In this document: positions 1-6,619 of the stretch, one piece after another
Numbering within the stretch: position 1 is the first letter of the stretch
Layout: the number at the start of each line of letters is the position of its first letter
Source of the DNA: an uncultured Bacteroides sp.
Lineage (GTDB): Bacteria > Bacteroidota > Bacteroidia > Bacteroidales > Bacteroidaceae
Length of the DNA: 8,299 bases
Reading direction: 5' to 3'
Assembly: GCF_959029255.1 (NCBI RefSeq)
Contig: NZ_CAUFUE010000050.1
Span: 1 to 8,299 of the forward strand
Program-made: the position numbers and the translations under genes
The notes under the pieces: generated by a model
Told to the model about the DNA's origin: nothing
Database searches by the model: none
The model's input: the letters and a program-made list of their open reading frames with translations, nothing else

Positions 1-110
1 GTGAAAGAAGAATTCTTCATTCTTAGTTCTTCATTTCCCAAAATTCCCATTTATAGACTTTATACACAATGAATACATAGCATATTGATTTACAAGCGCT
101 TTGGACTTTA

Positions 111-220
111 CACCACTTTATTAATTGTACAGTACCGCTGTATCGATGGTAAAGCGTCGCTGTATCGGTGATAAAGCAGCACTTTATTGCGGGCAAAGTG
201 ACACTGTACTGGCAATAAAG
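111..220. repeat. Five imperfect tandem 22-bp repeats
   Basis: Five consecutive 22-bp units lie at 111-132, 133-154, 155-176, 177-198 and 199-220. Positions 4 (C), 6 (C), 7 (T), 9 (T), 10 (A), 19 (A), 21 (A) and 22 (G) are the same in all five; units 1-2 share CGCTGTATCG. Most units read like CTNTAT...ATAAAG, so each is a weak inverted repeat; 180-200 contains CACTTT and AAAGTG separated by 9 bp. The array lies downstream of the minus-strand glucosaminidase gene. I do not know its role. The rest of 1-298 shows only AT-rich sequence, a GAAGAATTCTTC palindrome at 7-18 and no gene I can support. Confidence 0.75.
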
Positions 221-251
221 AAAAAGTAAAGCAACATCTTGTTGATAATAA

Positions 252-277
252 GAGCTTTGAAGAGAAGACGAAAGCCC
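252..277 (-). terminator. Weak candidate terminator of the glucosaminidase gene
   Basis: Read on the minus strand, GGGCTTT (277-271) can pair with AAAGCTC (258-252) around a 12-base loop, with one G-U pair. It is followed by TTATTATC rather than a clean T run. It lies 22 bp past the stop codon of the minus-strand gene. The stem is short and the tail poor, so this is a guess. Confidence 0.25.
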
Positions 278-298
278 ATTTCCCTTATAAAGGATAAT

Positions 299-1219
299 TT
301 ATCTCAGCCTCAGCCTATCCCCCACTTCGGGCACATATTCAGCATCCTTACGATTCATCTTATACAAATTCTTCAGACGGATACCGTATTTCTGCGAAAT
401 GGTATGCATGGAGTCACCATCTTTCACAATGTAGACTGTATATGGTTTGGCAGCCTTTTTGCGTTTACCTTTCAGATAAATGATATCACCGGCTTCCAGC
501 GTATAATCTTTTTGCAGGTCATTATATTTCACCAGCTTACGCCAACTGATATCAAACTCCTTACCCAAAAGTTGGAAAGTATCTCCGTCACGGGCAACGA
601 TATAAGCTATATCGTTGGCTATATAAACCTGGTGCGGATGGGCGAGCCAAGGTTTCTTTTTCAGTTCCTTTTCCCAGTTGCGCGCATCACGCTTGCTTCC
701 ACCCCTGCTGTCATACTTATATAACTCATAATCTTCAATAATCGTAATCAAACGATTTGCATACGAAGGGTCTGTGGCATATCCCGCCTTCTTCAGCCCG
801 CGCGCCCAACCTTTATAATCTGTAATTTTCAAATCAAACAAGAAGGCATACCGCGCACCTCGTTTCAGAAAGAGGGAATGGTCTTCGTATGACTCTTTCG
901 GATGGCGATAGGCACGGAAACACTCCTGACGCCGGTCATCGTCATGACGCACCGTGCGGCCTTTCCAATTGCCGCCACACTTAATACCGAAATGGTTATT
1001 GCTTTTCCGGGCAAGCTCACTATAACCGGCGCCACTCTCCAGCAATCCTTGAGCCAGAGTAATGCTGGCGGGTATCTTATGTTGTTGCATCTGTTCCACT
1101 GCGAGAGGAGCATATATTTTGATATATTCGTTGTAACGCGCATTTCTGCGTTGCGCCTGCGCGGCCACAGAAACAAAAAGAAGTGCAAAAATAGCAACCA
1201 GTCTGAAAATACGTTTCAT
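299..1219 (-). CDS. Exported glucosaminidase with two C-terminal LysM domains
   Basis: This 306-residue protein probably cleaves peptidoglycan glycan strands in the periplasm or at the outer surface. Residues 1-22 form a signal peptide (basic MKR, hydrophobic core, cleavage near AQA-Q). Residues 30-168 match a GH73/FlgJ-like glucosaminidase domain, with the likely catalytic Glu61 in LAQGLLESGAG, followed by SNNHFGIKC and the GYATDPSYANRL segment typical of the fold. Two LysM modules follow, about 205-250 and 262-306, each with the (V/I)xxGD(T/S) start and a GDxixL-type end; they would bind glycan. The start ATG is the only one that gives a complete signal peptide. The gene diverges from cdd across 101 bp. 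Family known, precise bond cleaved inferred. Confidence 0.9.
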   Translation of the reverse strand: MKRIFRLVAIFALLFVSVAAQAQRRNARYNEYIKIYAPLAVEQMQQHKIPASITLAQGLLESGAGYSELARKSNNHFGIKCGGNWKGRTVRHDDDRRQECFRAYRHPKESYEDHSLFLKRGARYAFLFDLKITDYKGWARGLKKAGYATDPSYANRLITIIEDYELYKYDSRGGSKRDARNWEKELKKKPWLAHPHQVYIANDIAYIVARDGDTFQLLGKEFDISWRKLVKYNDLQKDYTLEAGDIIYLKGKRKKAAKPYTVYIVKDGDSMHTISQKYGIRLKNLYKMNRKDAEYVPEVGDRLRLR

Positions 1220-1241
1220 GCTTCGATTATTGAGTTTGGCA

Positions 1242-1272
1242 CAAAAGTCCGCAAAAGAATTGAAAAATCCAA
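1242..1272 (-). promoter_or_regulatory. Weak candidate promoter of the glucosaminidase gene
   Basis: On the minus strand TTG (1272-1270), then 20 bp, then GACTTTTG (1249-1242) resembles the Bacteroides -33/-7 pattern with one mismatch in TAnnTTTG. It would start RNA about 15 bases before the gene. It overlaps the better cdd promoter on the other strand, so the two could compete. Confidence 0.3.
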
Positions 1273-1289
1273 TCTCTTTCCTATCTTTG
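1259..1289 (+). promoter_or_regulatory. cdd promoter, Bacteroides -33/-7 type
   Basis: ATTG (1259-1262; consensus TTTG) is followed after exactly 19 bp by TATCTTTG (1282-1289), a perfect TAnnTTTG -7 box. The expected start is near 1295, giving a leader of about 25 bases before the cdd ATG at 1321. Spacing and -7 box are identical to those inside the CRISPR repeats of this window. Confidence 0.75.
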
Positions 1290-1320
1290 TAACATTAATT
1301 ACAATATAATCTCCCACGCC

Positions 1321-1803
1321 ATGAAAGACTTGAATATCAGGATTGACATAAAAATATACGAGTTTAACGAATTAAATCCTTCCGACCGCGAACTGGTAGA
1401 CCTTGCCTGTGAAGCCACCCGGCGAAGCTATGCCCCCTACTCTCATTTTTCGGTAGGTGCGGCGGCACGTTTGGCAAACGGAATAATTGTCAGCGGCACC
1501 AATCAGGAAAATGCCGCATATCCCTCCGGGCTTTGCGCTGAACGAACCACCCTGTTTTATGCCAATTCACAATATCCCGACCAGGCGGTGACGGTGCTTG
1601 CCATAGCTGCACGCAATGAACGGGGAGAGTTTCTGGAAGAGCCCATTCCTCCCTGTGGTGCATGCAGGCAGGTGATGCTCGAAACCGAAAAACGCTTCAA
1701 ACAACCTATGCGTATATTGCTTTTCGGTAAAAAAGGTATTTATGAACTGAAAAATGTAGGGGCATTGTTGCCACTTTCATTCGATGCTTCTGCCATGGAA
1801 TAA
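1321..1803 (+). CDS. cdd: Cytidine deaminase
   Basis: The 160-residue product deaminates cytidine and deoxycytidine to uridine and deoxyuridine in the cytoplasm (pyrimidine salvage). It carries the full zinc-site signature: CAE at residues 72-74 (Cys72 ligand, Glu74 proton shuttle) and PCGAC at 111-115 (Cys112 and Cys115 ligands). The preceding NQENAAY (Asn61, Glu63) is the ribose-binding segment. SHFSVGAAA at 41-49 is the usual N-terminal strand motif. Three cysteine ligands indicate the small tetrameric cytidine deaminase class. It is somewhat longer than the roughly 130-residue Gram-positive form, mostly at the N-terminus (about 20 residues before the conserved core). The ATG at 1321 follows a good promoter at suitable distance. 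It appears monocistronic, since the next gene has its own -7 box just past the stop. Confidence 0.95.
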   Translation: MKDLNIRIDIKIYEFNELNPSDRELVDLACEATRRSYAPYSHFSVGAAARLANGIIVSGTNQENAAYPSGLCAERTTLFYANSQYPDQAVTVLAIAARNERGEFLEEPIPPCGACRQVMLETEKRFKQPMRILLFGKKGIYELKNVGALLPLSFDASAME

Positions 1804-1814
1804 AAAATTATGTT

Positions 1815-1822
1815 TATCTTTG
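1815..1822 (+). promoter_or_regulatory. -7 box of the ABC-F leader transcript
   Basis: TATCTTTG is a perfect TAnnTTTG box 12 bp past the cdd stop. No good TTG lies 19-21 bp upstream, so the -33 element is weak. The predicted start, near 1828, gives a leader of about 225 bases before the ABC-F gene, long for a simple 5' UTR. Confidence 0.55.
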
Positions 1823-1846
1823 CGCCCGCTAACTAAAAAAAATCCG

Positions 1847-1864
1847 ATGAGAATATCTAAGTAA
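1847..1864 (+). CDS. Candidate leader peptide MRISK
   Basis: ATG AGA ATA TCT AAG TAA encodes MRISK in an A-rich context (AAAAAAAATCCG precedes the ATG) about 19 bases after the predicted RNA start. It is followed by the stem-loops described in the next entry. Very short leader peptides ahead of ABC-F, erm and similar genes are known to stall ribosomes when an antibiotic binds. An open frame this short can arise by chance, so its translation is inference. Confidence 0.4.
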   Translation: MRISK

Positions 1865-1880
1865 AGACAGCACATTTCGG

Positions 1881-2046
1881 TAAACATCACTTATACATGC
1901 TTTTTCATTTAGAACGCTGAGCATCCCCTAATGTCGATGTTTAGCCATTACTGTGTTTGTCCGTATCCCCCGCAGTTACCCGAGAGAAACAATCCGTCAT
2001 TCCGAAGCGAACTTCAAATGACTATTCCATTCCCTTCAACACAGTA
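1881..2046 (+). promoter_or_regulatory. Structured leader of the ABC-F gene, possible attenuator
   Basis: Three pairings can be read directly. Stem I: TAAACATC (1881-1888) with GATGTTTA (1936-1943), with ATGC/GCAT (1897-1900/1921-1924) inside. Stem II: TACTGTGTT (1949-1957) with AACACAGTA (2038-2046), nine perfect pairs, whose right arm ends 6 bases before the ABC-F ATG at 2053. Stem III, inside II: GTCATT (1996-2001) with AATGAC (2017-2022), enclosing GAAG/CTTC. Stem II would cover the ribosome landing site. There is no GC-rich hairpin followed by a T run, so control would act on translation rather than by termination. The folding was done by eye, without energies. Confidence 0.5.
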
Positions 2047-2052
2047 TGAATT

Positions 2053-3678
2053 ATGAGTATTATCATCAAAGACCTTAGCTATATGCATTCGGACAAAGAA
2101 GTCCTGTTTTCACACCTGAACCTGACCGTAAGTGCCGGGGAAAAAATTGCCCTGACAGGAAACAACGGTTGTGGCAAATCCACTCTTATGAAAATTCTGG
2201 CAGGAGAATTATCACCGTCATCAGGAACAGTAGCAGGAACAACATCAGGGACAGTATCTTGCCCCGAACACCTTTATTATGTACCTCAGCACTTCGGACA
2301 GTATGACAATCAAACCGTTGCCGAAGCACTTGGGATAAACCGGAAACTGGCTGCCCTAAACGCCATTCTGAACGGTGACGCATCAGAAAAGCAATTTTCC
2401 ATTCTCAATGATGACTGGAATATAGAAGAACGTACCCGGGCCGTCCTAAACGCCTGGGGCATGAATGATATCCCGCTAACCCGAGCGATGGATGGACTGA
2501 GCGGCGGAGAAAAGACCCGTATCTTCCTCGCCGGTATGGAGTTGCATCAGCCCACCACCATTCTGCTGGACGAACCGACCAATCACCTGGATGCCATCGG
2601 ACGGGAACGGTTATATGATTTTATACGGCGTTCACCGGCTACTATCCTTCTCATCAGCCACGACCGTACATTATTGAATTTAATGCCGTCCATCTGCGAG
2701 ATATCGCCTACCGGGCTGGCTTATTATGGTGGCAATTACGATTTCTATAAAGAACAAAAAGCCCTGCGCCTGAACGCTCTCCAGCAGCAACTGGAAGAAA
2801 AACAAAAGGCCTTGAGACTCGCCCAAAAGACGGCACGTGAGGTGGAAGAACGAAAATCCAAGCAGAATGCTCGTGGAGAAAAAGCCGCTATTAAGAAAGG
2901 TATACCACGCATCATGATGGGAGCCATGAAACAACACGCCGAAAACAGCAGTAGCAAACTCACTAATATCCATGCTGAAAAATCGGAAAAGCTGCAACAG
3001 GAAATGACAAGCATCAAAAGTTCACTGCCTTTGACCGACAGGTTGAAAACAGATTTCAATGCTTCCGCCCTGCATACAGGGAAAATACTGGTTACGGCAC
3101 AGGATGTCACTTTTCATTATCCCGATACGACCGATGTTCTTTGGCAATCTCCCCTCAGTTTCCAAGTCAGAAGTGGTGACCGCATCAGTATTCAAGGTAA
3201 CAACGGCAGTGGTAAAACTACTTTATTGAAACTTATCACCGGCGAACTATCTCCCACTAGTGGGAAGATAGAACGTGCTGACTTCACCCATGTTTATTTG
3301 GATCAGGAATATTCCCTCATTCATAATGAACGAAGCGTACTGGAACAAGTCGAAGAATTCAACCTGCGCTGTTTAGCGGAACATGAAGTGAAAACCATTC
3401 TCAACCGTTATCTTTTTCCACGAAACGTATGGGACAAACCATGCGGCAAACTTAGTGGCGGAGAGAAAATGCGACTCGCCTTCTGCTGCCTGATGATTGC
3501 CGACAAGACTCCGGATATATTCATTCTGGATGAACCTACCAACAACTTGGATATCGAAAGTATCGGAATCATCACAGCCACGATACGAGACTATGCCGGT
3601 ACGGTAGTTGTCGTTTCTCATGACCGGGAGTTCAGAAAAGAAATCGGTGCAAACAGGGAAATTCTATTGGAACGGTAA
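2053..3678 (+). CDS. ABC-F family ATPase (ribosome-associated), possible antibiotic-resistance protein
   Basis: The 541-residue protein has two ABC ATPase domains in one chain and no membrane segment, which defines ABC-F proteins that bind the ribosomal E site. Domain 1: Walker A GNNGCGKST (36-44), signature LSGGEK (149-154), Walker B with DEPTNHLD (173-180), ISHD switch (201-204). Domain 2: Walker A GNNGSGKTT (382-390), LSGGEK (467-472), DEPTNNLD (493-500), VSHD (521-524). All catalytic residues are intact. The linker (about 231-345) is long and charged, with a predicted helix rich in Glu, Lys and Gln and a PRIMMG segment (285-290); in ABC-F proteins this tip reaches towards the peptidyl transferase centre. 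Members are either housekeeping translation factors or resistance proteins for lincosamides, pleuromutilins, streptogramins or phenicols; the sequence alone does not decide. The long structured leader favours a drug-regulated member. An alternative ATG at 2046 is in another frame and stops soon. Confidence 0.92.
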   Translation: MSIIIKDLSYMHSDKEVLFSHLNLTVSAGEKIALTGNNGCGKSTLMKILAGELSPSSGTVAGTTSGTVSCPEHLYYVPQHFGQYDNQTVAEALGINRKLAALNAILNGDASEKQFSILNDDWNIEERTRAVLNAWGMNDIPLTRAMDGLSGGEKTRIFLAGMELHQPTTILLDEPTNHLDAIGRERLYDFIRRSPATILLISHDRTLLNLMPSICEISPTGLAYYGGNYDFYKEQKALRLNALQQQLEEKQKALRLAQKTAREVEERKSKQNARGEKAAIKKGIPRIMMGAMKQHAENSSSKLTNIHAEKSEKLQQEMTSIKSSLPLTDRLKTDFNASALHTGKILVTAQDVTFHYPDTTDVLWQSPLSFQVRSGDRISIQGNNGSGKTTLLKLITGELSPTSGKIERADFTHVYLDQEYSLIHNERSVLEQVEEFNLRCLAEHEVKTILNRYLFPRNVWDKPCGKLSGGEKMRLAFCCLMIADKTPDIFILDEPTNNLDIESIGIITATIRDYAGTVVVVSHDREFRKEIGANREILLER

Positions 3679-3730
3679 AATTGGTAAAAACATCTGTAAT
3701 GTATATACAAGGATTTTTAATCAAACAGCG

Positions 3731-3738
3731 TACATTTG
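3731..3738 (+). promoter_or_regulatory. -7 box of the FMN reductase gene
   Basis: TACATTTG is a perfect TAnnTTTG box 52 bp past the ABC-F stop and about 40 bp before the next ATG. No clear TTTG lies 19-21 bp upstream. It suggests the reductase is transcribed separately from the ABC-F gene. Confidence 0.5.
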
Positions 3739-3777
3739 CCCTATAAAATTTGATAACACACTAAAAGAACAAAAATT

Positions 3778-4317
3778 ATGACTAAGAAAGTATTAATCCT
3801 CTCTTCAAGCCCCCGCCGTGGTGGAAACTCCGACACACTGTGTGATGAATTTATGCGCGGTGCCCAGGAAGCCGGCAACCAGATAGAGAAAATATTCCTG
3901 AAAGACAAAAACATCAACTATTGTACGGGATGCAGCGTTTGCAGCATGTATGGCAAGCCATGCCCGCAAAAAGATGATGCCAATGAAGTAGTAGAGAAAA
4001 TGATTGCCGCTGATGTCATCGTCATGGCAACCCCTGTTTATTTCTATACCATGAGCGCACAGATGAAGACTTTGATAGATCGTTGCTGCGCCCGTTATCT
4101 GGAAATAAAAGATAAAGAGTTTTATTTTATCGTAGCGGCAGCAGAAAACAGCGTACCTATGATGGAACGTACCGTCGATGGTTTCCGTGGCTTTCTCGAC
4201 TGCCTGGAAGAGCCGAAAGAATGTGGCGTAATCTATGGCGTAGGCGCATGGCGCATAGGTGAAATCAATGACAAACCTTCTATGGAGGAAGCCTTCGCAA
4301 TGGGTAAGAACGTATAA
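3778..4317 (+). CDS. Flavodoxin-like NAD(P)H-dependent FMN reductase family protein
   Basis: The 179-residue cytoplasmic protein has the flavodoxin-like fold of NADPH:FMN reductases. VLILSSSPRRGGNSDTL (5-21) is the strand-loop-helix that binds FMN phosphate, and ATPVYFYTMSAQMKTLIDR (84-102) is the second conserved flavin segment. Cysteines 49, 52, 55 and 62 (YCTGCSVC then CP) lie where iron-sulfur flavoproteins carry a clustered Cys motif, so an Fe-S site or redox-active thiols are possible. Length is normal for the family. It probably uses NAD(P)H to reduce flavin, quinone or a disulfide; the substrate is unknown. The ATG follows an A-rich stretch (AAAAATT), usual in Bacteroides. Directly after its stop, in the same frame, comes the decayed Fe-S oxidoreductase fragment of the next entry. 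Confidence 0.88.
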   Translation: MTKKVLILSSSPRRGGNSDTLCDEFMRGAQEAGNQIEKIFLKDKNINYCTGCSVCSMYGKPCPQKDDANEVVEKMIAADVIVMATPVYFYTMSAQMKTLIDRCCARYLEIKDKEFYFIVAAAENSVPMMERTVDGFRGFLDCLEEPKECGVIYGVGAWRIGEINDKPSMEEAFAMGKNV

Positions 4318-4512
4318 ATGGATAGAAATTACCGGAAAACACGACGCGCATTCCTCATCAGCTATGATTGTAGTATATCCAAACTTCGGCAAGCAAGCCG
4401 TTGTAGGGGATGCAACCAATGTAATCCCCATTCTCCGTAAGGTATCGATATCTCGAAGAAATTACAGGAAATAGGCCTATTTGTAGAAAATCTCAAACAA
4501 GAGAGATTATAG
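4318..4512 (+). pseudogene. Decayed C-terminal fragment of a 4Fe-4S oxidoreductase (aldo/keto reductase type)
   Basis: The frame running from 4318 contains CRGCNQCNPHSP (cysteines at 4402, 4411 and 4420), then TAA at 4438-4440, then, in the same frame, GIDISKKLQEIG...LKQERL ending with TAG at 4510-4512. This reads as a ferredoxin-type CxxCxxCxxxCP motif followed by a helix, the usual C-terminus of Fe-S aldo/keto reductase-like oxidoreductases in Bacteroidetes. Two single-base changes would explain the damage: the fourth Cys now reads Ser (TCT for TGT), and a Gln codon (CAA) has become TAA. The N-terminal part of the gene is missing; the fragment abuts the FMN reductase stop, which suggests a deletion. 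Family assignment is from memory of motif and C-terminal pattern, not from a search. Confidence 0.6.
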
Positions 4513-4538
4513 TACAAAGAAAAGAAAAAAAGACACCG

Positions 4539-4546
4539 TATTTTTG
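4539..4546 (+). promoter_or_regulatory. -7 box of the TonB receptor gene
   Basis: TATTTTTG is a perfect TAnnTTTG box 30 bp before the receptor ATG, giving a short leader of about 25 bases. No TTG is found 19-21 bp upstream (the region is A-rich), so the promoter may depend on an activator. I saw no clear Fur-type inverted repeat here. Confidence 0.5.
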
Positions 4547-4576
4547 ACGAAGTAAACAGATAAGAAAATAACCGAT

Positions 4577-6469
4577 ATGAAGAAGAAAGATGTATCTCTC
4601 CTCGCCATAGCCTGCCTTTGGACTTTGGCAGGACTGGCACAAACCACCAAAGACAGTACCCAAGTAGCCAAAAGCCTGACCATAGATGAAGTGGTAGTGA
4701 CCGGTACAAGGAACGAAACTGATATACGGCATCTGCCAATGACAATTTCAGTAGTCGACCGCAAACTATTGGAACAAAGTTATCAACCTTCCTTGCTCCC
4801 CACCTTGACGGAACAAGTACCCGGACTTTTCACAACATCCAGGGGACTTATGGGATATGGTGTATCGACCGGCGCTGCGGGTGGTATGAATCTGCGTGGT
4901 ATAGGTGGCAGTCCAACCGCCGGTCTGTTGGTATTGATTGACGGGCATCCACAATACATGGGACTGATGGGACATCCCATTGCGGATGCTTATCAAACCA
5001 TGATGACCGATCGTGTAGAGGTGCTGCGCGGACCGGCTTCTGTATTGTATGGTTCCAATGCAATGGGTGGAGTCATCAATATCGTTACCCGCCGGATGCA
5101 GGAAGATGGCGTAAAAACAAATGCACAGATAGCATACGGTTCTTATAACACTTTACAGACCGAGATTTCAAACCGGGTGAAGAAAGGACGTTTCAGCAGC
5201 ATAGTTACCGGCTCTTATAACCGGACGGACGGACATAGGGACGATATGGAGTTTGAACAATATGGTGGTTATGCCAAATTGGGCTATGACTTCAACAATT
5301 TCTGGAAAGTATGGGGAGATGTGAACATCACCCAATTTAAAGCATCTAATCCCGGGGAAGTCAGTAATCCATACATTGACAACGACTCACGTATCACGCG
5401 CGGCATGACGTCGTTCGCTCTTGAAAACCACTATGACAAAACTTCCGGAGCACTCAGCTTTTTCTACAATTGGGGACGTCATAAAATAAACGACGGCTAT
5501 CATCCCGGCGGAACGCCACAAACATCTCTTTTCAATTCCAAAGACCGGATGCTGGGCGTATCATGGTATCAGAGTGCAACATTCTTTACCGGTAACCGCA
5601 TAACCGCCGGTTTCGATTATCAACATTTCGGCGGTGAGTCCTGGAACAGAGTGATTACTACCGGCGAACGCATACCAGGCGTTGACAAGCAGATGGATGA
5701 ATTTGCCGGTTACATTGATTTCCGGCAGGACCTCGGCAGTTGGCTTTCACTGGATGCCGGTATTCGTGTAGACCATCACTCGCATGTAGGCACGGAATGG
5801 ATACCGCAGGGCGGTCTTTCTTTCCACTTACCCAAGCAAATCGAAGTGAAAGCAATGGTCAGTAAAGGTTTCCGCAATCCTACCATTCGTGAAATGTATA
5901 TGTTTCCACCACAAAATCCTGATTTGGAAGCGGAAAGCCTGATGAATTATGAGTTATCTTTCTCACAACGACTATTGAACGGCGCCTTGTCTTATGGAGT
6001 TAATCTTTACTATATCAACGGAGACAACATGATTACGAACCTCCCCGTAAACGGCAAACCGCTGAATGTAAATACCGGTGAAATTGAGAACTGGGGAATT
6101 GAAACAAATGTGAGTTATCTCATCAATCATCATTGGCGTATAAACGCGAATTACAGTTGGCTACACATGGAAAATCCGGTAGTTGCCGCTCCTGAACACA
6201 AACTCTACGCAGGTATAGATTTCAGCCAAGGACGTTGGGGAGTTTCAACCGGTTTGCAATACATCAAAAACCTGCACACCAATGTAATCAAAGGAAAAGA
6301 AAAACAAGAAAGTTTCGTCCTTTGGAATATTCGTGCCAATTACCGTCTATGCCGATATGCCGACGTCTTTGTGAAAGGAGAAAACCTGTTAGCGCAACGA
6401 TACGAAATAAACAATGATTTCCCCATGCCGAAAGCAACCTTCATGGGTGGGGTAAATATCAGTTTCTAA
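4577..6469 (+). CDS. TonB-dependent outer-membrane receptor
   Basis: The 630-residue protein is an outer-membrane beta-barrel that would import a scarce ligand (siderophore, haem, cobalamin or metal) with energy from TonB. A signal peptide occupies about residues 1-21. SLTIDEVVVTGTR (33-45) is the TonB box and start of the plug. The plug runs to about 171 and includes NLRGIGG, VLIDGHP and the very typical RVEVLRGPASVLYG...GGVINIVT segment (146-171). The rest is barrel, with GFRNPTIREMY and FVKGENLLAQRYE as conserved late segments, ending in an aromatic Phe (NISF) as outer-membrane proteins do. It lacks the N-terminal carboxypeptidase-like domain of SusC proteins, and no SusD gene follows, so it belongs to the shorter BtuB/FepA-like group rather than a polysaccharide system. 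The ligand cannot be read from the sequence. It is 150 bp upstream of the CMD-cupin gene, without a clear terminator between. Confidence 0.93.
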   Translation: MKKKDVSLLAIACLWTLAGLAQTTKDSTQVAKSLTIDEVVVTGTRNETDIRHLPMTISVVDRKLLEQSYQPSLLPTLTEQVPGLFTTSRGLMGYGVSTGAAGGMNLRGIGGSPTAGLLVLIDGHPQYMGLMGHPIADAYQTMMTDRVEVLRGPASVLYGSNAMGGVINIVTRRMQEDGVKTNAQIAYGSYNTLQTEISNRVKKGRFSSIVTGSYNRTDGHRDDMEFEQYGGYAKLGYDFNNFWKVWGDVNITQFKASNPGEVSNPYIDNDSRITRGMTSFALENHYDKTSGALSFFYNWGRHKINDGYHPGGTPQTSLFNSKDRMLGVSWYQSATFFTGNRITAGFDYQHFGGESWNRVITTGERIPGVDKQMDEFAGYIDFRQDLGSWLSLDAGIRVDHHSHVGTEWIPQGGLSFHLPKQIEVKAMVSKGFRNPTIREMYMFPPQNPDLEAESLMNYELSFSQRLLNGALSYGVNLYYINGDNMITNLPVNGKPLNVNTGEIENWGIETNVSYLINHHWRINANYSWLHMENPVVAAPEHKLYAGIDFSQGRWGVSTGLQYIKNLHTNVIKGKEKQESFVLWNIRANYRLCRYADVFVKGENLLAQRYEINNDFPMPKATFMGGVNISF

Positions 6470-6619
6470 TATTATCATCAGAATATTACTCATGGCATCA
6501 TACGTAATTTCCTATATATATGTAAAAACTGATTGTTACAAATAAATACTCTCGGACCAAACGCCGCTTAACCCCGCCGCAAACCAACTCAACAACTTTA
6601 TTCAATAAATGGAACGATT

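Noticed and set aside
7..18. Palindrome GAAGAATTCTTC at the left edge
   Set aside because: It is short, lies in low-complexity sequence, and has no supporting context.
239..724. Open frame of 161 codons on the plus strand, and another at 902-1309
   Set aside because: Both are antisense to the glucosaminidase gene, whose signal peptide, catalytic motif and LysM domains are convincing.
2680..3110. Two minus-strand open frames opposite the ABC-F linker
   Set aside because: They mirror the codon bias of the ABC-F gene and have no recognisable motif.
3805..4431. Open frame of 208 codons on the minus strand
   Set aside because: It lies antisense to the clearly conserved FMN reductase, and its translation shows no domain or compositional logic.
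4259..4474. A 71-codon plus-strand frame overlapping the FMN reductase end
   Set aside because: The coding sense in this region lies in a different frame (Fe-S motif and C-terminal helix), so this frame is a shadow of the remnant.
4577..6469. SusC-type polysaccharide receptor
   Set aside because: The protein is only 630 residues, has no N-terminal carboxypeptidase-like domain, and no SusD follows.
6467..6488. Inverted repeat TAATATT/AATATTA after the TonB receptor gene
   Set aside because: It is pure A-T with no T run after it, too weak to call a terminator.
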